Source: Narthecium ossifragum (lineage: Eukaryota > Streptophyta > Magnoliopsida > Dioscoreales > Nartheciaceae). From it: a stretch of 64,000 nt of DNA. This document shows positions 1 through 12,700 of this stretch, in pieces. The first letter of the stretch is position 1. Each line of letters starts with the position of its first letter. The notes under the pieces were generated by a model. The model was not told the origin of the DNA, searched no databases, and saw only the letters and a list, made by a program, of their open reading frames with translations. The translations under genes and the position numbers were made by a program. The stretch lies in the NCBI GenBank assembly GCA_963920575.1, contig OY986970.1, positions 14,033,588-14,097,587 of the forward strand. The letters run 5' to 3'.

Positions 1-569
1 AGCACAGGAGAGAAGATGGGGAAGAAGATGAACAGTGCTGGGGTGACGTGGCAGTGGGGTCGCTGACGTGGCGGAGAGAGAAAGTGACGGGGAGAAGGAA
101 ATTGAAGGTGAAGGCGATGCCGGCTGCGGAGAAGATGACCGACGGGGAAGAAGGTGGATCTATGGTAGATATCTGGTGGAAGCTATATTATCTCTACTCC
201 TATGATATTCTACTCCTATGATAACTTATCAACTATTCTTAATAATTCATCTCATGCATTCATAACCTAATACAAAACTACTAAGGTCCTTTTATAGAGA
301 CCTTGACAGAGTCCTAATCCACTAGAAAACCCCCTTGCTTAATTAGCAAGTAATAAGGTTTCTGACTCAACTCAACTTCCTAACTCAAAGGGACTCTTAA
401 TTAATTCCTAACAATCAACTAGGACTCAATAAAATAATAATAATAAATCCTAATTAAATACTCTAGTTTGAACTAGGGAAGTCCAAGTCAAACTAGGAAA
501 AAGGCTGAACCAGTTTGGTTCCTCTTCTGGGTTCGGATCCAGTTGGTCGAGTCGGATCGACTCGTATCA
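1..569 (-). mobile_element. LTR of family A (copy A1), cut by window edge
   Basis: On the minus strand this begins with the family terminus TGATACGAG (plus-strand CTCGTATCA at 561-569) and runs through the AT-rich promoter part and the GC-rich part seen in the other A copies (for example 57273-58562). The other end lies before the window. It interrupts a B-like LTR that resumes at 570. Orientation and right edge are clear; whether it is a solo LTR cannot be told. Confidence 0.8.
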
Positions 570-2346
570 CCTAGTGTCGCAGGGTTCCAGCTATGGTCAC
601 CCAACCGAACTGGGCCCACACTGGTCGCCACTGCGGGCAGGAACATACACTGCATGGCCTGGACTTACTCCGACGGCCCCTAAAGGACAAGAACCGACAC
701 CGGTTGCACCCACAACATCTGGCTCGAGGCCGACACGACCTCTATAATCATCAAGCAACATGTATTCAGGTCATCTAACCCTATTATCGAAATCGACTGA
801 ATACTACAAATCGAATCCTGGACCAAGCTACCTGCAACGGTTCTAGAGCTAGATGCGAACTACCCGAAAGCCCCGGATCGGCGAACAACCCATCGCCAAC
901 GCCCTACACAGATGCAACTAATGCACAACACAATGCATGATATGCGCATACGCAGGGTAATACAGTTAAACATGCAACAGTATGTGATGATATAAATAAC
1001 AAGGTCTGGGCACGGCACCCTGCCGGCCCGGGGTGGTGAACATGTAAATAAGGTCTTGGGACTGCTACAGTGGTACCCCCACCAACTGTCAGCAGTCCAC
1101 CACAACACTTGCACCAGGAAGCAGCCCCGCAAACAACAGCTCATAAATATCACAGATAAAGCCCTCGGCGCACGCCGGCATGCAAGGCTAAGGAAACCTG
1201 TAGGGCTACCCGCCCGTTTATTCTAAACATCCTGGGAGTCATCACTCCCCCGGTTCACCACTGCCCCTATTATAGGGCTAACATGCTTAAACATATGTAC
1301 AAGGTATAAAGCGGTAAGGAAAACCGGCATACCAAGCCCCGCGGGCAAAAGCCATGAAAAATTCTCTCTGCTACTAAAGGATCGATCTTTTCCTAAGAAA
1401 AGATCGATCTTTTAAGTAACAGTGAGCCTTCCCTCATTGTCGAGCTAAAGAAGATCGATCCTTCTTCCCAGGAAGATCGATCTTTCTCGAAACAGAGGGC
1501 ACCCTTCTTGTCGCGCCAAGAAAGATCGATCTTCCTCCCCAGGAAGATCGATCTTCCTCGCGACGCAGGGTAACCATGCTACCCAAGACCCAGGATCGAT
1601 CTTCTCCAAGCAGAGGATCGATCCTTCATCGGGCGCAGCATGACCAACCCAGAGGGTCGATCCGGATGGGTTCTCCGGCGACTGGACGGAGAGAAATACC
1701 GCCGGAAAACGCTACCAAACCCCCTAAAACTCTGGGATCTGGTAGATCAAGGGACCATGAGTCCAAAACCGGTAAAATCACAGCAAACAACACATGTATA
1801 TTAAGAGATCTAAGCATAAGAACATAATCAAACCGGAAAACTCCAAAAACCCGGAATAGATGTAGGTAGGAATTCCTACCTGAGCAAGAGCAGCTTCAAT
1901 CCTAGCTGCTAGGCCTTGGATCTTCCTTAAACTCCTTCAAAATCGACAGATTTGAGCTCCAGATCCGCGGATTTCAAAAGGATTCAAGGAAATCCGCCGA
2001 GTCCGCTTTATAGGAAGACGAACCAACCTATGAGGGATCGATCCCTTCTCAAAAGAAGATCGATCTCTCATGACGAACTTAGCTTGACTTTCTGGCACAA
2101 GAAGATCGATCTCTTAGCTAGAGAAGATCGATCCGATTTGTCCAAAAAGCTAAACTTGGGCAAGAACTCAAGCCCAAGCCCGGATCTTTCGATCCCGGGT
2201 CCCGCTAACCATTCTAACCAAACATTACCACAAACATAGTCAGTGTGTGCACACGCGGGGTGTGAAACAAGCCGACAAGGTGCAATTTACTAAATTGCCC
2301 TTGCAGTCCACGACGAGCCACATGAGTAGAGGGACGGGTCCTCACA
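570..2346 (-). mobile_element. LTR B', diverged relative of gypsy LTR B
   Basis: Blocks match LTR B at 23555-27374 in the same order: the stretch after 570 matches 24123-24210, the block near 730-800 matches 25670-25745, and the end at 2230-2346 matches 27260-27374, including the CTCACA terminus at 2341-2346 (TGTGAG on the minus strand). No gag or pol is attached in the window. It contains a large GATCGATC palindrome array (listed separately). Confidence 0.7.
1378..2135. repeat. Array of GATCGATC palindromes inside LTR B'
   Basis: About a dozen copies of GATCGATC or one-base variants lie in about 750 bp, often extended to longer perfect palindromes such as AAAAGATCGATCTTTT near 1400-1415. 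Spacing is irregular (about 20-80 bp). The same core occurs about six times in LTR B at 27045-27165 and at 35750-35876, so the array has expanded or contracted between relatives. Confidence 0.85.
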
Positions 2347-3153
2347 GAACCCAACCCCCTCAAGCTCGGCCCCTCTCTCATTCCGGTGTTGCTATCATCG
2401 GGAACCGTTGCCTCCAGCCACCCCGACCTCCACAAGCTTCAAATTTGGATATCTACAAGCATCTGATCCCTCTTTCTCGAATCCTAGTGAGATCTGACCC
2501 AATTCAACGATTGCTCGCCCTCCTCTCGGAACCCGGTGCCGCCACCAACTTTATCCCACTACCATTGACCTCTTTCCCCCTCCTAAAACCTAGATCCGGC
2601 AACATCTTCACCTCTCGACCTCTCCTTCTTCTTTTTCAGCTTAGATCTGTCGTTATGGTGGCTGCGGAGTGGTAGATGGAGGAGAGATGGGGGGGGCCAG
2701 AAGCATCCGCGAGGCGTGTCTGTGGGGGAGGTGGTCGGAGGAGGATGACATCAGCGACGGTGGGGATCGGCTTCGGCGACGACGGCGGAGGTGGAGGAGA
2801 ACCCAACCTTCCTCCGGATCGGCGCTGGTGCTGGAGAGGAGAGAAGAGTAGGAGGAGGTGAATAAATGGGGTATTAATTTTTTGTTTTTTTTTTCAAAAA
2901 TCCATAGGTGATCGAATCGGGTCGGGCCAAACCAGGTTTTTGACCGAGGGGCCCTGGTGCGGCCCTGAACCCGAGTCAGCCCAGTCTAGCAGGGCCAACA
3001 CCCCGATCGGACCGGGCTATGGCTATGGCCATGGCCGATCGGGTTAGGCCATTTGGGCCTTTTGGACTCTCTACTCGAAACCTTCCCAAATTGGCAACTC
3101 ATCCCGAGACCACGAGAAACCCCGCCAACATCACCAACTTCAAAAGAAAGCTT
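2347..3153. other. Upstream region of the kinase gene
   Basis: GC-rich sequence with a purine-rich stretch at 2660-2860 and a T run near 2879-2894. Short open frames occur on both strands but none resembles a known protein. It may contain distal promoter sequence or an old repeat; I recognise no element. Confidence 0.4.
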
Positions 3154-3163
3154 TATATAAATA
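3154..3163 (+). promoter_or_regulatory. TATA box of the kinase gene
   Basis: TATATAAATA lies 158 bp upstream of the chosen ATG. Pyrimidine-rich sequence follows, as is usual for a plant transcription start region. Position and match to the plant TATA consensus support it; the start site itself is not visible. Confidence 0.6.
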
Positions 3164-3298
3164 CAAAATCCCCCCACAAGCCTGCGCTATTTTGTCTCTT
3201 TCACAGTTCCTCTATACTCAAAAGTCTCGTCCATTCATCAATGCTATTCCCTGGTCCTCCCGCCCTCTTCTTCGCCTCTTCCGACCTCCAACCTAGGG

Positions 3299-3307
3299 TT
3301 AGGGTTT
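3299..3307 (+). promoter_or_regulatory. Telo-box-like motif in the 5' leader
   Basis: TTAGGGTTT, the reverse complement of the plant telo-box AAACCCTAA, sits 14 bp before the start codon. Telo-boxes are known near start sites of growth-related plant genes. Function here is inference. Confidence 0.35.
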
Positions 3308-3320
3308 TAGAGAGAGATCC

Positions 3321-3773
3321 ATGGAGAAAGACGGAGGAGGCGATCGGCGGGAGGAGGGGGTGGCGCTGGTCGTCATCGTGGTCCTCGTCGCCCTCGCCCT
3401 GGCTTCCCTACTTGTCGCATTTAGCTATTACTGCTACATTCGCTCTAAGCTCTCCTCCCACCGGAAAGCCCGTTCCGTGGCGAAATCCTTCGAGAAGGAC
3501 GGGAAGGAGGAGAAGGAGATGGGTGGGGAAGGCGGAGGAGGGGAGACGAGGGTGGAGGTGGTGGTGGGGGGAAATGGAAACGAAAAGGTTGGGGTGCAGG
3601 TGTTTGGGTACAGGCAGCTACAGGCGGCGACGGGGGGATTCGGGAGGGGGAGTGTGGTGGGGCAGGGGAGTTTTGGGGCCGTGTACAGAGGAGTCCTCCC
3701 GGATGGCCGTAAGATCGCCGCCAAGCTCATGGATCGTCCCGGGAAGCAGGGCGAGGAGGAATTCAAGATGGAG
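3321..3773 (+). CDS. Kinase exon 1: membrane segment, linker, glycine loop, helix C
   Basis: Exactly 151 codons, phase 0, ending on the helix-C glutamate codon with donor GT at 3774. It is very GC-rich (glycine- and glutamate-rich linker around residues 58-92), unlike exons 3-5. The invariant lysine sits in an A-A-K triplet. Confidence 0.85.
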
Positions 3774-6700
3774 GTCTTGCTACCTAGCCTAGTCTCCCTT
3801 TTCATAAGCTATATCGTCTCTTGTGCTTGATCGCTCGTTTGTTCTGTTAGGGAAAGGAGTTAACGGTTTTGATTGGATTGGATGGCAGGTGGATTTGTTG
3901 ACGAGGCTCCGGTCGCAGTATCTTCTTGGTTTGGTTGGGTATTGTTCAGATGGGAGACATAGGCTACTGGTTTATGAGTATATGGCAAATGGGGGACTCC
4001 AGGAGCACCTGTACCCTGCAGATGGTATGCAAAAGTTTATTTTTTTACCCCATCTTTTGCATTTTGTTTGTTGTCTCCGCTTGCTTTATACCGGAGAGAA
4101 TTTTCTTTGAGTGAGAGTTGTTACCAGCTTTGTCCAGCTGAGTGTTTAGAGGTTTTTGGGAAGATGTGATAATGTAGATTTGACTTTGACCGGCTGTTCT
4201 ACGAGCCCTAGGGTGTTACGTGTCAAATTTTGAACCCTTCAAAATCAGGACTCGACCGCACCGAATCAATCCCGACTTGGGCTCAACCCGAGTCGGACCC
4301 GTCCGACAAAAGGGGCCGGCTCATCCCTTGAAGCTGGCCAAGACCAAACTGGCCCCACCTGCTCCCAGCCGCATCATCCGGTCAACTGCCTCACTGCTTC
4401 TTAATTGTTTTCCTAATCTGGTTTCCTAATTTTGTTATCTGAGTTGTAGAAGGACACTTTCTTTCTAGAATAAGCTATTACTTGAGTAGAAAATCATTAA
4501 ACGAGAGTTCTACTCGGGTTAGGTCTCTTGTATAATGCTTATATAAAGCCCCCCCATACCCATGAATAAATCAATCAAGAAATATTTTAAAACCCCCCAT
4601 AAGCTTCTGCCACCAAAGCTTGGTTCCTTTGACAAAGGGATCGTGTTAGGGAGTTCACTCCCAAGTCACCCACCCCCGGGGCTTCTGATGTCGGCGATCC
4701 CTCCTCTGCTTCTTCCCCTTCGTTGGTCTGGCTCTCATGCTCTCCCTCTCTCTCTTCCGGCCCCCGACGTCAATTCAGTTGTGAGCCGCCACGCCCCGCG
4801 CCCCGCGTGGACCCCGTTGCGGCTGGCCGCCCCCTTCCCTTCCCTTCCCTTCCCTCTCTCTCTCCTCCAGCCCCCTCCTCTCTCACTCCTCCGACGGCCC
4901 TGGCACCCGCCGGCCTTGGGCAAGCGCTCGGCCTCGAGCCCCTACTCCGCGCGGCAAGGTCGCGGCCAAGCCGCACCCCTCTCTTTATCCTCTCCCTTTT
5001 TCTTCCTTCTTCCTTCTCCTTCCTTGCTCCGGTCACTCGTCGTCTTCCCCGGCTCTGGCTGCCCAGCCCGTGCACTGCCTTCCCTTGCGGAAGAGCAACG
5101 GCCCAAAGGCCGCTTGACTGTGGCCTCGGCCACCGCCAGCCGGTCCCGCCCGGCTCTGCGCGCCCTTCTCCCTTCCTCTCTTTCCTCTTCTCCTCCTTTC
5201 CTCTCCTCAACCGGTCCCCCCTTCTCTTCCCTCTCTCTCTCTTCTTTCTCTCTCCAGCCCCCTCCCTTCTCTCCTCCGCTGGTCCCGGCACCCGCCGGCC
5301 TCAGCCTCGCTCCCGCGACTCCGCCTGTAACGAGTGTTTTTGCTCGTAACGTCACGAGGGTTTTACTCACGACGTTGGTGTCCTTATTCCGGCCGGAGAA
5401 ATCTCAGGTGGCGATGACGCGACGGAGAAGAGGTTAGGAGGACGGGAAGTTAGAGTTAGTGTTAGGGTTTGGAGAGGATGAGATGGGGAAGTGGTGGAGT
5501 CCTAGGGTATAACTAGGACTTGGGGTCTTAGGATTTTGGTTAGGAAGAGGAGAGTTGGGAAGAAGGGAGAGAGAAGGAAGGAAGAAAAGGCGCGGCGACG
5601 GGGGCAGCGAGCCTGCGGCCTTGGGCAGCTGCCTCTTCGTGAGGGAGGTGGCGCGTGGGCTGAGTGGCGGTGCTGCGGGTGCGAGGGCCACGGCTGGTGG
5701 GCGTGAGGGCCGAGGAGGAGAGAGAAGAAAGGGGGGCCGGAGGAGAGAGAAAGAAGAGAGAGGAAAGAGAAGGGGGCGGCTTGGTTGCATTCCTGTCCGC
5801 ATGAGGGTGGCGACACACGGCTGACTTGACACTGGGGGCCAAAAGAATGGGGATTGCACAAGTGCTAGATCAAGACGAAAGGGAAGGAAGCATTACCCGG
5901 TGGAAGATGGATCGCCAACGAGGGCTCCGGCGATCTACGTGGCCGGAGCTCTATTAGGAGCCCCGGGGAGTGGGTGACTTCGGAGCGAGCTCCTTAAAAT
6001 GATTTCTTCGTCAAGAGAACCGAGCTTGATAGCCGAAGCCGTTGGAGGTTTAATTATTTCTTGATTGATATCTCATTGAGGTACGAGGGCCTTTATATAG
6101 GCATAATACAAGAGTCCTAAACTCCAACTAGGTTTCTTCCTAGGTAAGCAAACTTTTGAAACAAGAATCCTAATATAATATGAAAAACTAAACTAAGAAA
6201 GCAAATTAGGAAAACATTAAAGGATCTAAATTAGGATAGGGTGAGCTTGCTGGTTAAAGGGGGGCCCACGTGGGGTCGGCTCTTCAAGGAGGTCGCCAAA
6301 GGTGGCTTGGGTCGGATTTGTCCAGATCTGTGTTGCGTCAGCTCCTGTGCCCAATCGGTGGGGAATTTGGGAAAGTGTCCAATAGCGAAGTTGTAGCTCA
6401 ATGAGTTCTCTATCTGCTCCCAAAGTTTCAGATTATTTTGAGCATCAAGTAATATTTGGTGAATATACTCCTGTTGGTTGGCGGTGCAGTCCTCCTATTG
6501 GGTTAGTCGGTCGGAAATCGACCGTAACATTTCCATCCCTCTTGAAGGCGTCTTTGTACTCAAGGACCGTATTGAGTAGGGGAAGAGGGCTCTTCTTAGC
6601 TCGGAGGATGTGCACGACATTGCCAGCTGATGATTATGGTGTGACATCTGCTGATTGGAGATTCTGTGATCATCAAGCCGCAATCGATACCTAGGTGGTA

Positions 6701-9700
6701 TGGTTGGTCACAGTTAGAGCCAGATGGACCATGGGAATTTCAAGGTAGATGTGGAGGACTGAGCTAAGTCGCATTGGTGCTGAACTTATGCCATTGGGGT
6801 GGCAGTGTTGATGCTGACCGGATAGGTGCTTTGGAGACGCATGACTTAGCAAGGGCCCCGGGAAAACCCTGGGTGACTCCAAGGTGGACTTGCAAACAAG
6901 TGGTCCACTGAGTTGGGAAGCAGCTTGGGTAGAATGCCAAGTTGCAGTTTGGCTGCTAAGATGGAGGAATTTGCAGCTTGGTTACACATGTTTGCATTCT
7001 TCCTTGTCCAGAAATCACGTAGTTCCTGGCAGCTCTTGGTCAAGTTCGCTATAAATTCTGCCAGTGGGTCTACCGTTAGGGTAGCTGCCATTGTGGTAGG
7101 TAGGGGTTTTGTATGAGTAGATGGAGGCGTAGGGACCGGATTTGTTTGGGTCAACTCAAGTCGATTGGTTGAGCTGGCATGATTGGATTTGTCTGGTCGA
7201 GCTAAGACGGCCTGGGACTGATCTGAAATAAGACTGGTCTAATCTGAATTTGGCTCGTTGAATCCTGTCTTGGTCAAGTCTGAATCAATCTGGTTTTGAT
7301 CTGGTGATCTGAATCTGACTTGGCTGGTTCAGATTGGGTTTGGCTTAGATTGGCTGAGTCTCAGACTGATCCTGGCTCAAATTGGAGATCAAGTCGAATT
7401 GGACCAGGTTTGGTCTAACCAAGTCCAAATCAGATTGAGGCTTCGAGATCAAGCCTGATCAAGATCAACGGTCAAGGTCCTTCCAAGCTTGATTGGAAAT
7501 TTGGAAAAGGAGGGAAGGTGGTTCCAACGGTTGGGAGGTCACCAGTGCTTGATCGCCGGCGGGGGAACTTTCTCAAAGGAATGGACCGGCGGAGGAAGGG
7601 TCATGAGACCCTTGGGAATCGATCCCACGGTCCGGATCTGGTCGTTAACCGACGTACACGACGGATCTGGAGGTCAGTGGCGGGTTTGGTTGATGGAGGT
7701 GGAGATCGACAAGGGTTGAGGGGTTTCTAGGGTGGAGAGGGGTAGATCCCGGAAGGGGGTGGCACTAGGAGTAGCTTGGCGATGGTTTAAGGGTGTTATG
7801 GTGGAGAGGAGTAGTCAGAGGGGCGGTTAGCGGTGGCGAGGTTATGAAGGAGAGTAGCCGGTGCTGGAGGTGGAGAGGTTTAGGGCTGTTGAGGCCGGGA
7901 TCTGGATTGGGGTGAGCAGAAGGGAAGGTTCGTGGTGTTTGCAGGGAGCGAGGAGGCCGGAGCAGCATGGTAGGGCAGAAGGCAGTGGTCGGCTCGGGGG
8001 TGGGCGGGACGATGACCTCCATCTTGCTAGTGAGCCGCGAGTTGGCGCTGACTGTGTTGCGAGCGGCTAGGGTAAGCCGAGGTCGGGGAAGAAAGAGAAA
8101 AGAGGGAAAAATAGGTCGGGAAAAAGGGAAAATTTGGGAAAAAATTGGTGAAAGAGGTGGGGACCTCCCGGAGAAGATTCCGACAGCATTTGTGGAGTGT
8201 GTTGGTCCTAGGGGATCGTAGCTGGCTCTGGTACCAAGTTGTTACGAGCGTTTTTGCTCTTAACATCACGAGGGTTTTACTCGTGACCATGGTGTCCTTA
8301 TTCTGGGCGGAGAAGTCTCAGGTGGTGATGGCACGGCGGAGAAGGGAGAGAGGAAGCGGGCGACGACGGGGGCCGCGAGTAGGCGGTCTTGGGCAGTTGC
8401 CTCTTCATGAGGGGGGTGGCGCGAGGGCCAAGGCCAGCGGGCGCGGGGTCTGGAGGAGAGAGAAAGAAGAGAGAGAGGAAAGAGAAGGGGGCGGCTTGGT
8501 AGTAGAGTTGTCTGTTCGAGAGCGGCGGCACACGGCCGGCTTGACGCCGGGGGCCGAAAAAGAGGGGGAGAGCACGAGGGCTAGATCAAGGAGAAGGAGA
8601 AGGAAGCTGTACTCGGAGGAAGAGGGATTACCTATGACGGTGTCGGTGATCTATGCGGTCAGAGCTCTGTCAGGAGCCCGGAGAGTGGGTGACTTCGGAG
8701 CGAGCTCCCTAAAATGAACCTTTTGTTAGAAGAATCGAGCTTGATAGCCGAATCCTTTGGGGGGTTTAATTATTTCTTGATTGATTTCTCATAGAGTTAT
8801 GGGGGCTTTTATATAGGCATAATACAAGAGTTCTAAAAGAAGGTAAACTCTAACTAGGTTTTTTCCTACGTAAGCAAACTTATGCAAGAGTCCTACTATA
8901 ATATGAATAACTAAACGTGAAAAGCAAACTAGGAAAGCATGAAAGGGCCTAAACTAGGATAAGGTGAGCTGGTTGGCTCAAGGGGGGAACACGTGGGGCC
9001 GGCTCTTCAAGGAGGTCGCCAAAGGTGGCTTGGATCGGATTTGTCTTGACCCTGTCCAGATCCGTGTTGCGTCAGCTCCTGCGCTCGATCGGTCAGGAAT
9101 TGTGGAAAGTGTCCAACAACAAAGTTGCAGCTCCATGAGTCCTCTATCTGCTCCCAAAGTTTCAGTTTATTCTTAGGATCTAGGAATATTTGGCAAATAT
9201 ACTCCCGTTGGTCGACGGTGCAGTCCTGTTGGGTTAGGCGGTCGGAAATCGATCGTAACACCGCCGCCGGCATCGAGCCTCGCCTCCGCTTAGCAAGGAC
9301 GCAGCCACGCCACGCCTTTCTTCCTCCTCTCCCTTCTTCCTTTTTCTTTCTCCTTGCTTTGGTCCCTCGTCGTCTTCCCTGGCTCCGACCACCCAGCTCA
9401 TGCGCCGCCTTCCATTGCGGAAGCTCATTGGCCCAATAGCCGCTTGCGTGTGGCCTCCGTCGCCACTAGGCCAGCAGCGGCCGTCTAGCCACTTGCCTGC
9501 ATCACAACCACCACCATCCTACTCGGACTGCCTTTCCCACTCCCACTCCAACTGCGACCCTCTACCACCTCTTTCCTTCTTCCCTTCCCTTCTTCCTGCC
9601 ACTCAAACTCCCTCTTTTCCTCCCTATTTTAGCCGGCCACCTCCTCAATCTCTCCCACTCTCCCTCCTTTCCTTTGACCCCTCTCCCTCGATCTCCTCCT

Positions 9701-12700
9701 CCCCTCCTCTCTGGCCCACCTCTGACGGCCTCCCTTTCGGTGTCGCCTCGCCCTCACGGTTGTCTCCCGCGCCACCCGAGTGCCACCACCGCTGTCGGGC
9801 CCTCACTCTTCTTTGGCATCTCTCTCACTCCTGTCCTCGCTTGTTGCTCTGCTTGCCACACGCACCGTGCGCCCCATGACGCCCCCGCTCGACATCGTGA
9901 CCCCCCAAGCTCGTCGCTCCCTCGGCTGTCGCCCCGACGCTCGGTCTCGACCGCCCGCCGCTCCGCCACCCCGTGCCACGACAACCCGTGCAGTGCCACG
10001 ACGTGCTGCGACAAGTGCCACAACAGCGCCGCGCCTGTGCCACCGTCCTCCAGGTCGACTCCCCCTTCCGCCGGGCCAACTTTTGATTTCCCAGTGTTGA
10101 CTCGAGCTGATCACCTCAGCTCCCCATCTGGAGGACTTGGGCTCGCATCCGGACTACCCTTCCGCCACCATTGCAAAGGAGAACCCTAAGTTCCAGAGAA
10201 CCTCCACGCCGGCGTTCCGCCCGCAACGACCCGACACGCGAGTCTAGGAGGTTTATGAGCAAGACGCTCGTAACATAAGGTTTTAGGCTAGGATTCATGA
10301 CGCATATAGGTTCTTAGTATGAAGCTAGGGAGTGATGTCTTTGGACTACTATAGGTTAAAAAAGTGTCTAGATGAAGGCGAAAGCTGCAAGGCTTATTAT
10401 AGGAATTTGTTTAAAATTATTTTATTTAAATAAAATATTAAAACATGTATGTGTGCAAAGGTTTATTATAGGAATTTGTAGTTGCGTTGGCGTGACCTTG
10501 TGCTTTTTTAGTGGCCGCGCGTAAGTCGTAACTTCAACTTATAGATTTCTCTTACGTTATGGTTGCCTAAGAATTTTTCATTGTCTTGGCCACTCACTCT
10601 GCTCGCATAGTGGCCAAGTATGGATCCTATATAGTTGTAACATCAACTTACGACTTCACTATGAAGCCGTAACTCCAAGTTACACATTTTTTGAATTCTA
10701 ATCACATAGTGATGACATCCCGGATCTGGGGAGATCTCACCGGGTCGAAGATGATAGAGAGAAGATGATAGAGATGGATAAGTTCCTTGATTAATGGCCG
10801 ATGACGCCCCTATCTTTCAATTAATGGTTGGAAGAACCCCTGTTCCAATTAATGGCTGGGAAGTCCCCTCTCAACTATTTTCTTATTTCTCTGAATTATG
10901 GGATTACATACCTCTGTCTCTTATTTATAGAGACGAATCAAAACCCTAGGACTCCTAGTCTACTTGTCCGACTGACTCATTACATAACTCAACCCATGAC
11001 AACTAATTAATCTATAACTGACTCAATCAACATGAATAAACTAAGACCGACTCTAGCCTTCTTGTAACGTGGCTCAACCCTCTGGCTCGATCCACTACCG
11101 GGTTCCTATCACATAGATAAACCGGAAGAGTCCAAAATATATATGAAAGTCTATTTAAAAAAAAAACACCAAATTAGCATAAAACCCTAGATATCAAAAT
11201 CACAAATGTTGAGTATAAATTTCAAATGAAAAAACTCCCTAGGAATGTGGGATAGAGTTCCAATATTTTTTTCTTAAATTTTAGCAGGGTTATGTTGGCT
11301 AAATTGCCGAAATAGCGTGATGACCGCGGCAAGAGAAAATCAGGACCGGAAAGAAAAGTCGTGTTGGGAAGGAGAAGTAACATTGCGTTGGTATGTTGAG
11401 TAAGACGAAGCTGTAGTCGTTTAAGAGAGACGAAGATTAAAGTTATGGCTATGTAGGCACTCCATATGCAATAAACACTTAGCCTAGGTGGGGTAAAATA
11501 GAGTCGTAACTTGGAGTTACAGTTTCATGAAAGATAAAGCCGGTAACTTCAGGTTACAGATTTAGCTGGGTCATTAAAAACACAATACTGCCCCCATGTG
11601 GTAACAATTAGCAACCATGCTGGTGTTGCAAAAAAAGAGGCATATTTATCTAGATGGTTTTCTCACATTTATATTTTATTAGATTTTTATTTAATTAAGA
11701 TAAGACGAAGCTGTAATCGTTTAATAGAGATGAAGATTAAAGTTATGGCTATGTAGGCACTCCATATGCAATAAACACTAAGCCTAGGTGGGGTAAAATA
11801 GAGTCGTAACTTGGAGTTACAATTTAATGAACGATAAAGCCGGTAACTTCAGGTTACAGATTTAGTTGGGTCATTAAAAGCACAGAATACTACCCCCACG
11901 TGGTAACAACTAGCAACCATGCTGGCGTGGCAAAAAAAGAGGCATCTTTATCTAGATAGTTTTCTCACATTTATATTTTATTAGATTTTTATTTAATTAA
12001 GATTATTCAAAATATTTATCCTTATTATATTGCATTTTTTCAGCAATTCTTTCCGTTAGAAAATGTAATACGTTTGTTAAGTAAAATTTTAAATAATCTT
12101 ATTTTAAAATTATGAAAATATATTATGTGGGAAAAGTATTTAGATGAGTATATCTCTTTTTGTCCATACTAGTGTGGTTGCTACAACATTATTGCGACCT
12201 TTTGTTTTTTTAATGACCGCACTGAAGCCGTAACAGGTGACGGTTTAATCTTTTATCAAATTGTAATTTCATGTTACAACTATATGTTCTGTCTTCTCTT
12301 GTGGCTCAGTGTTTAGCATATATGGAGTGTCTACGTGGCCATAACTTCAAGCTATGTCTCTATTAAATGAGTTATAATGTGAAGTTAAAACTTTGTCTTA
12401 CTCATTAATCCAACTCGAGGCTCCTCCTTTCCCACGTAACCTCTCTTTCTGATCATGGTTTTCTCTTCTTGCGGTGCATCAAGGTATTCCTGCAGAATTT
12501 TGCCTGAATTTGGGAAAAAGTTGTTGGAACTCCACCCTACGTTCGTAGTTAGTGTTTTCATTGAAATTTTTTCACTAGATTTGTGATTTTGATATCAAGG
12601 GTTTTATGCTAATTGAGGTCATTTTGAAAATAGGACTCTAATCCGGTCATTTGTGTCACGCTCCGTCCCAAAATACCATCCAAAAATACCTCAAATTTTA

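Larger units (their letters stand above)
4214..10275 (+). mobile_element. Solo LTR H, with element G nested in it
   Basis: Begins TGTTACG and ends CGTAACA, with flanks TAGGG (4209-4213) and TAAGG (10276-10280), a 5-bp duplication with one change. Without G it is about 2.1 kb. A TATA box (TATATAAAG, 4539-4548) is followed by a C run and an adenine-rich leader, typical LTR promoter layout. The long GC/pyrimidine-rich stretches at 4680-5325 and 9261-10200 have open frames on several strands that are compositional, not genes; two parts of it (5040-5130 and 9360-9460) resemble each other. Confidence 0.7.
10400..12030. mobile_element. Long-TIR element X1
   Basis: The segment 10400-10700 is, as reverse complement, similar to 11400-12010: shared GTAACTT..AGTTAC blocks, an AAAGAGGCA block and an AT-rich outer end. 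This gives terminal inverted repeats of about 300 bp around an asymmetric core (10701-11390, with LTR I inside). Long TIRs without coding capacity suggest a Mutator-type or foldback MITE; the class is inference. Ends are approximate. Confidence 0.55.

Noticed and set aside
3321..4110. Kinase as a truncated pseudogene ending in intron 1 or 2
   Set aside because: Exact GT-AG phases join the 5' exons to 15655-16852 with complete kinase motifs, so the stops seen are intronic.
4562..5437. 291-codon open frame and overlapping frames on both strands in GC-rich DNA
   Set aside because: Composition-driven: serine/proline/arginine-only peptides open in several frames at once inside LTR H; no domain, and interrupted by the target site of G.
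9400..10189. Overlapping 100-170-codon frames
   Set aside because: Same GC-rich LTR H sequence on the other side of G; all frames open by composition.
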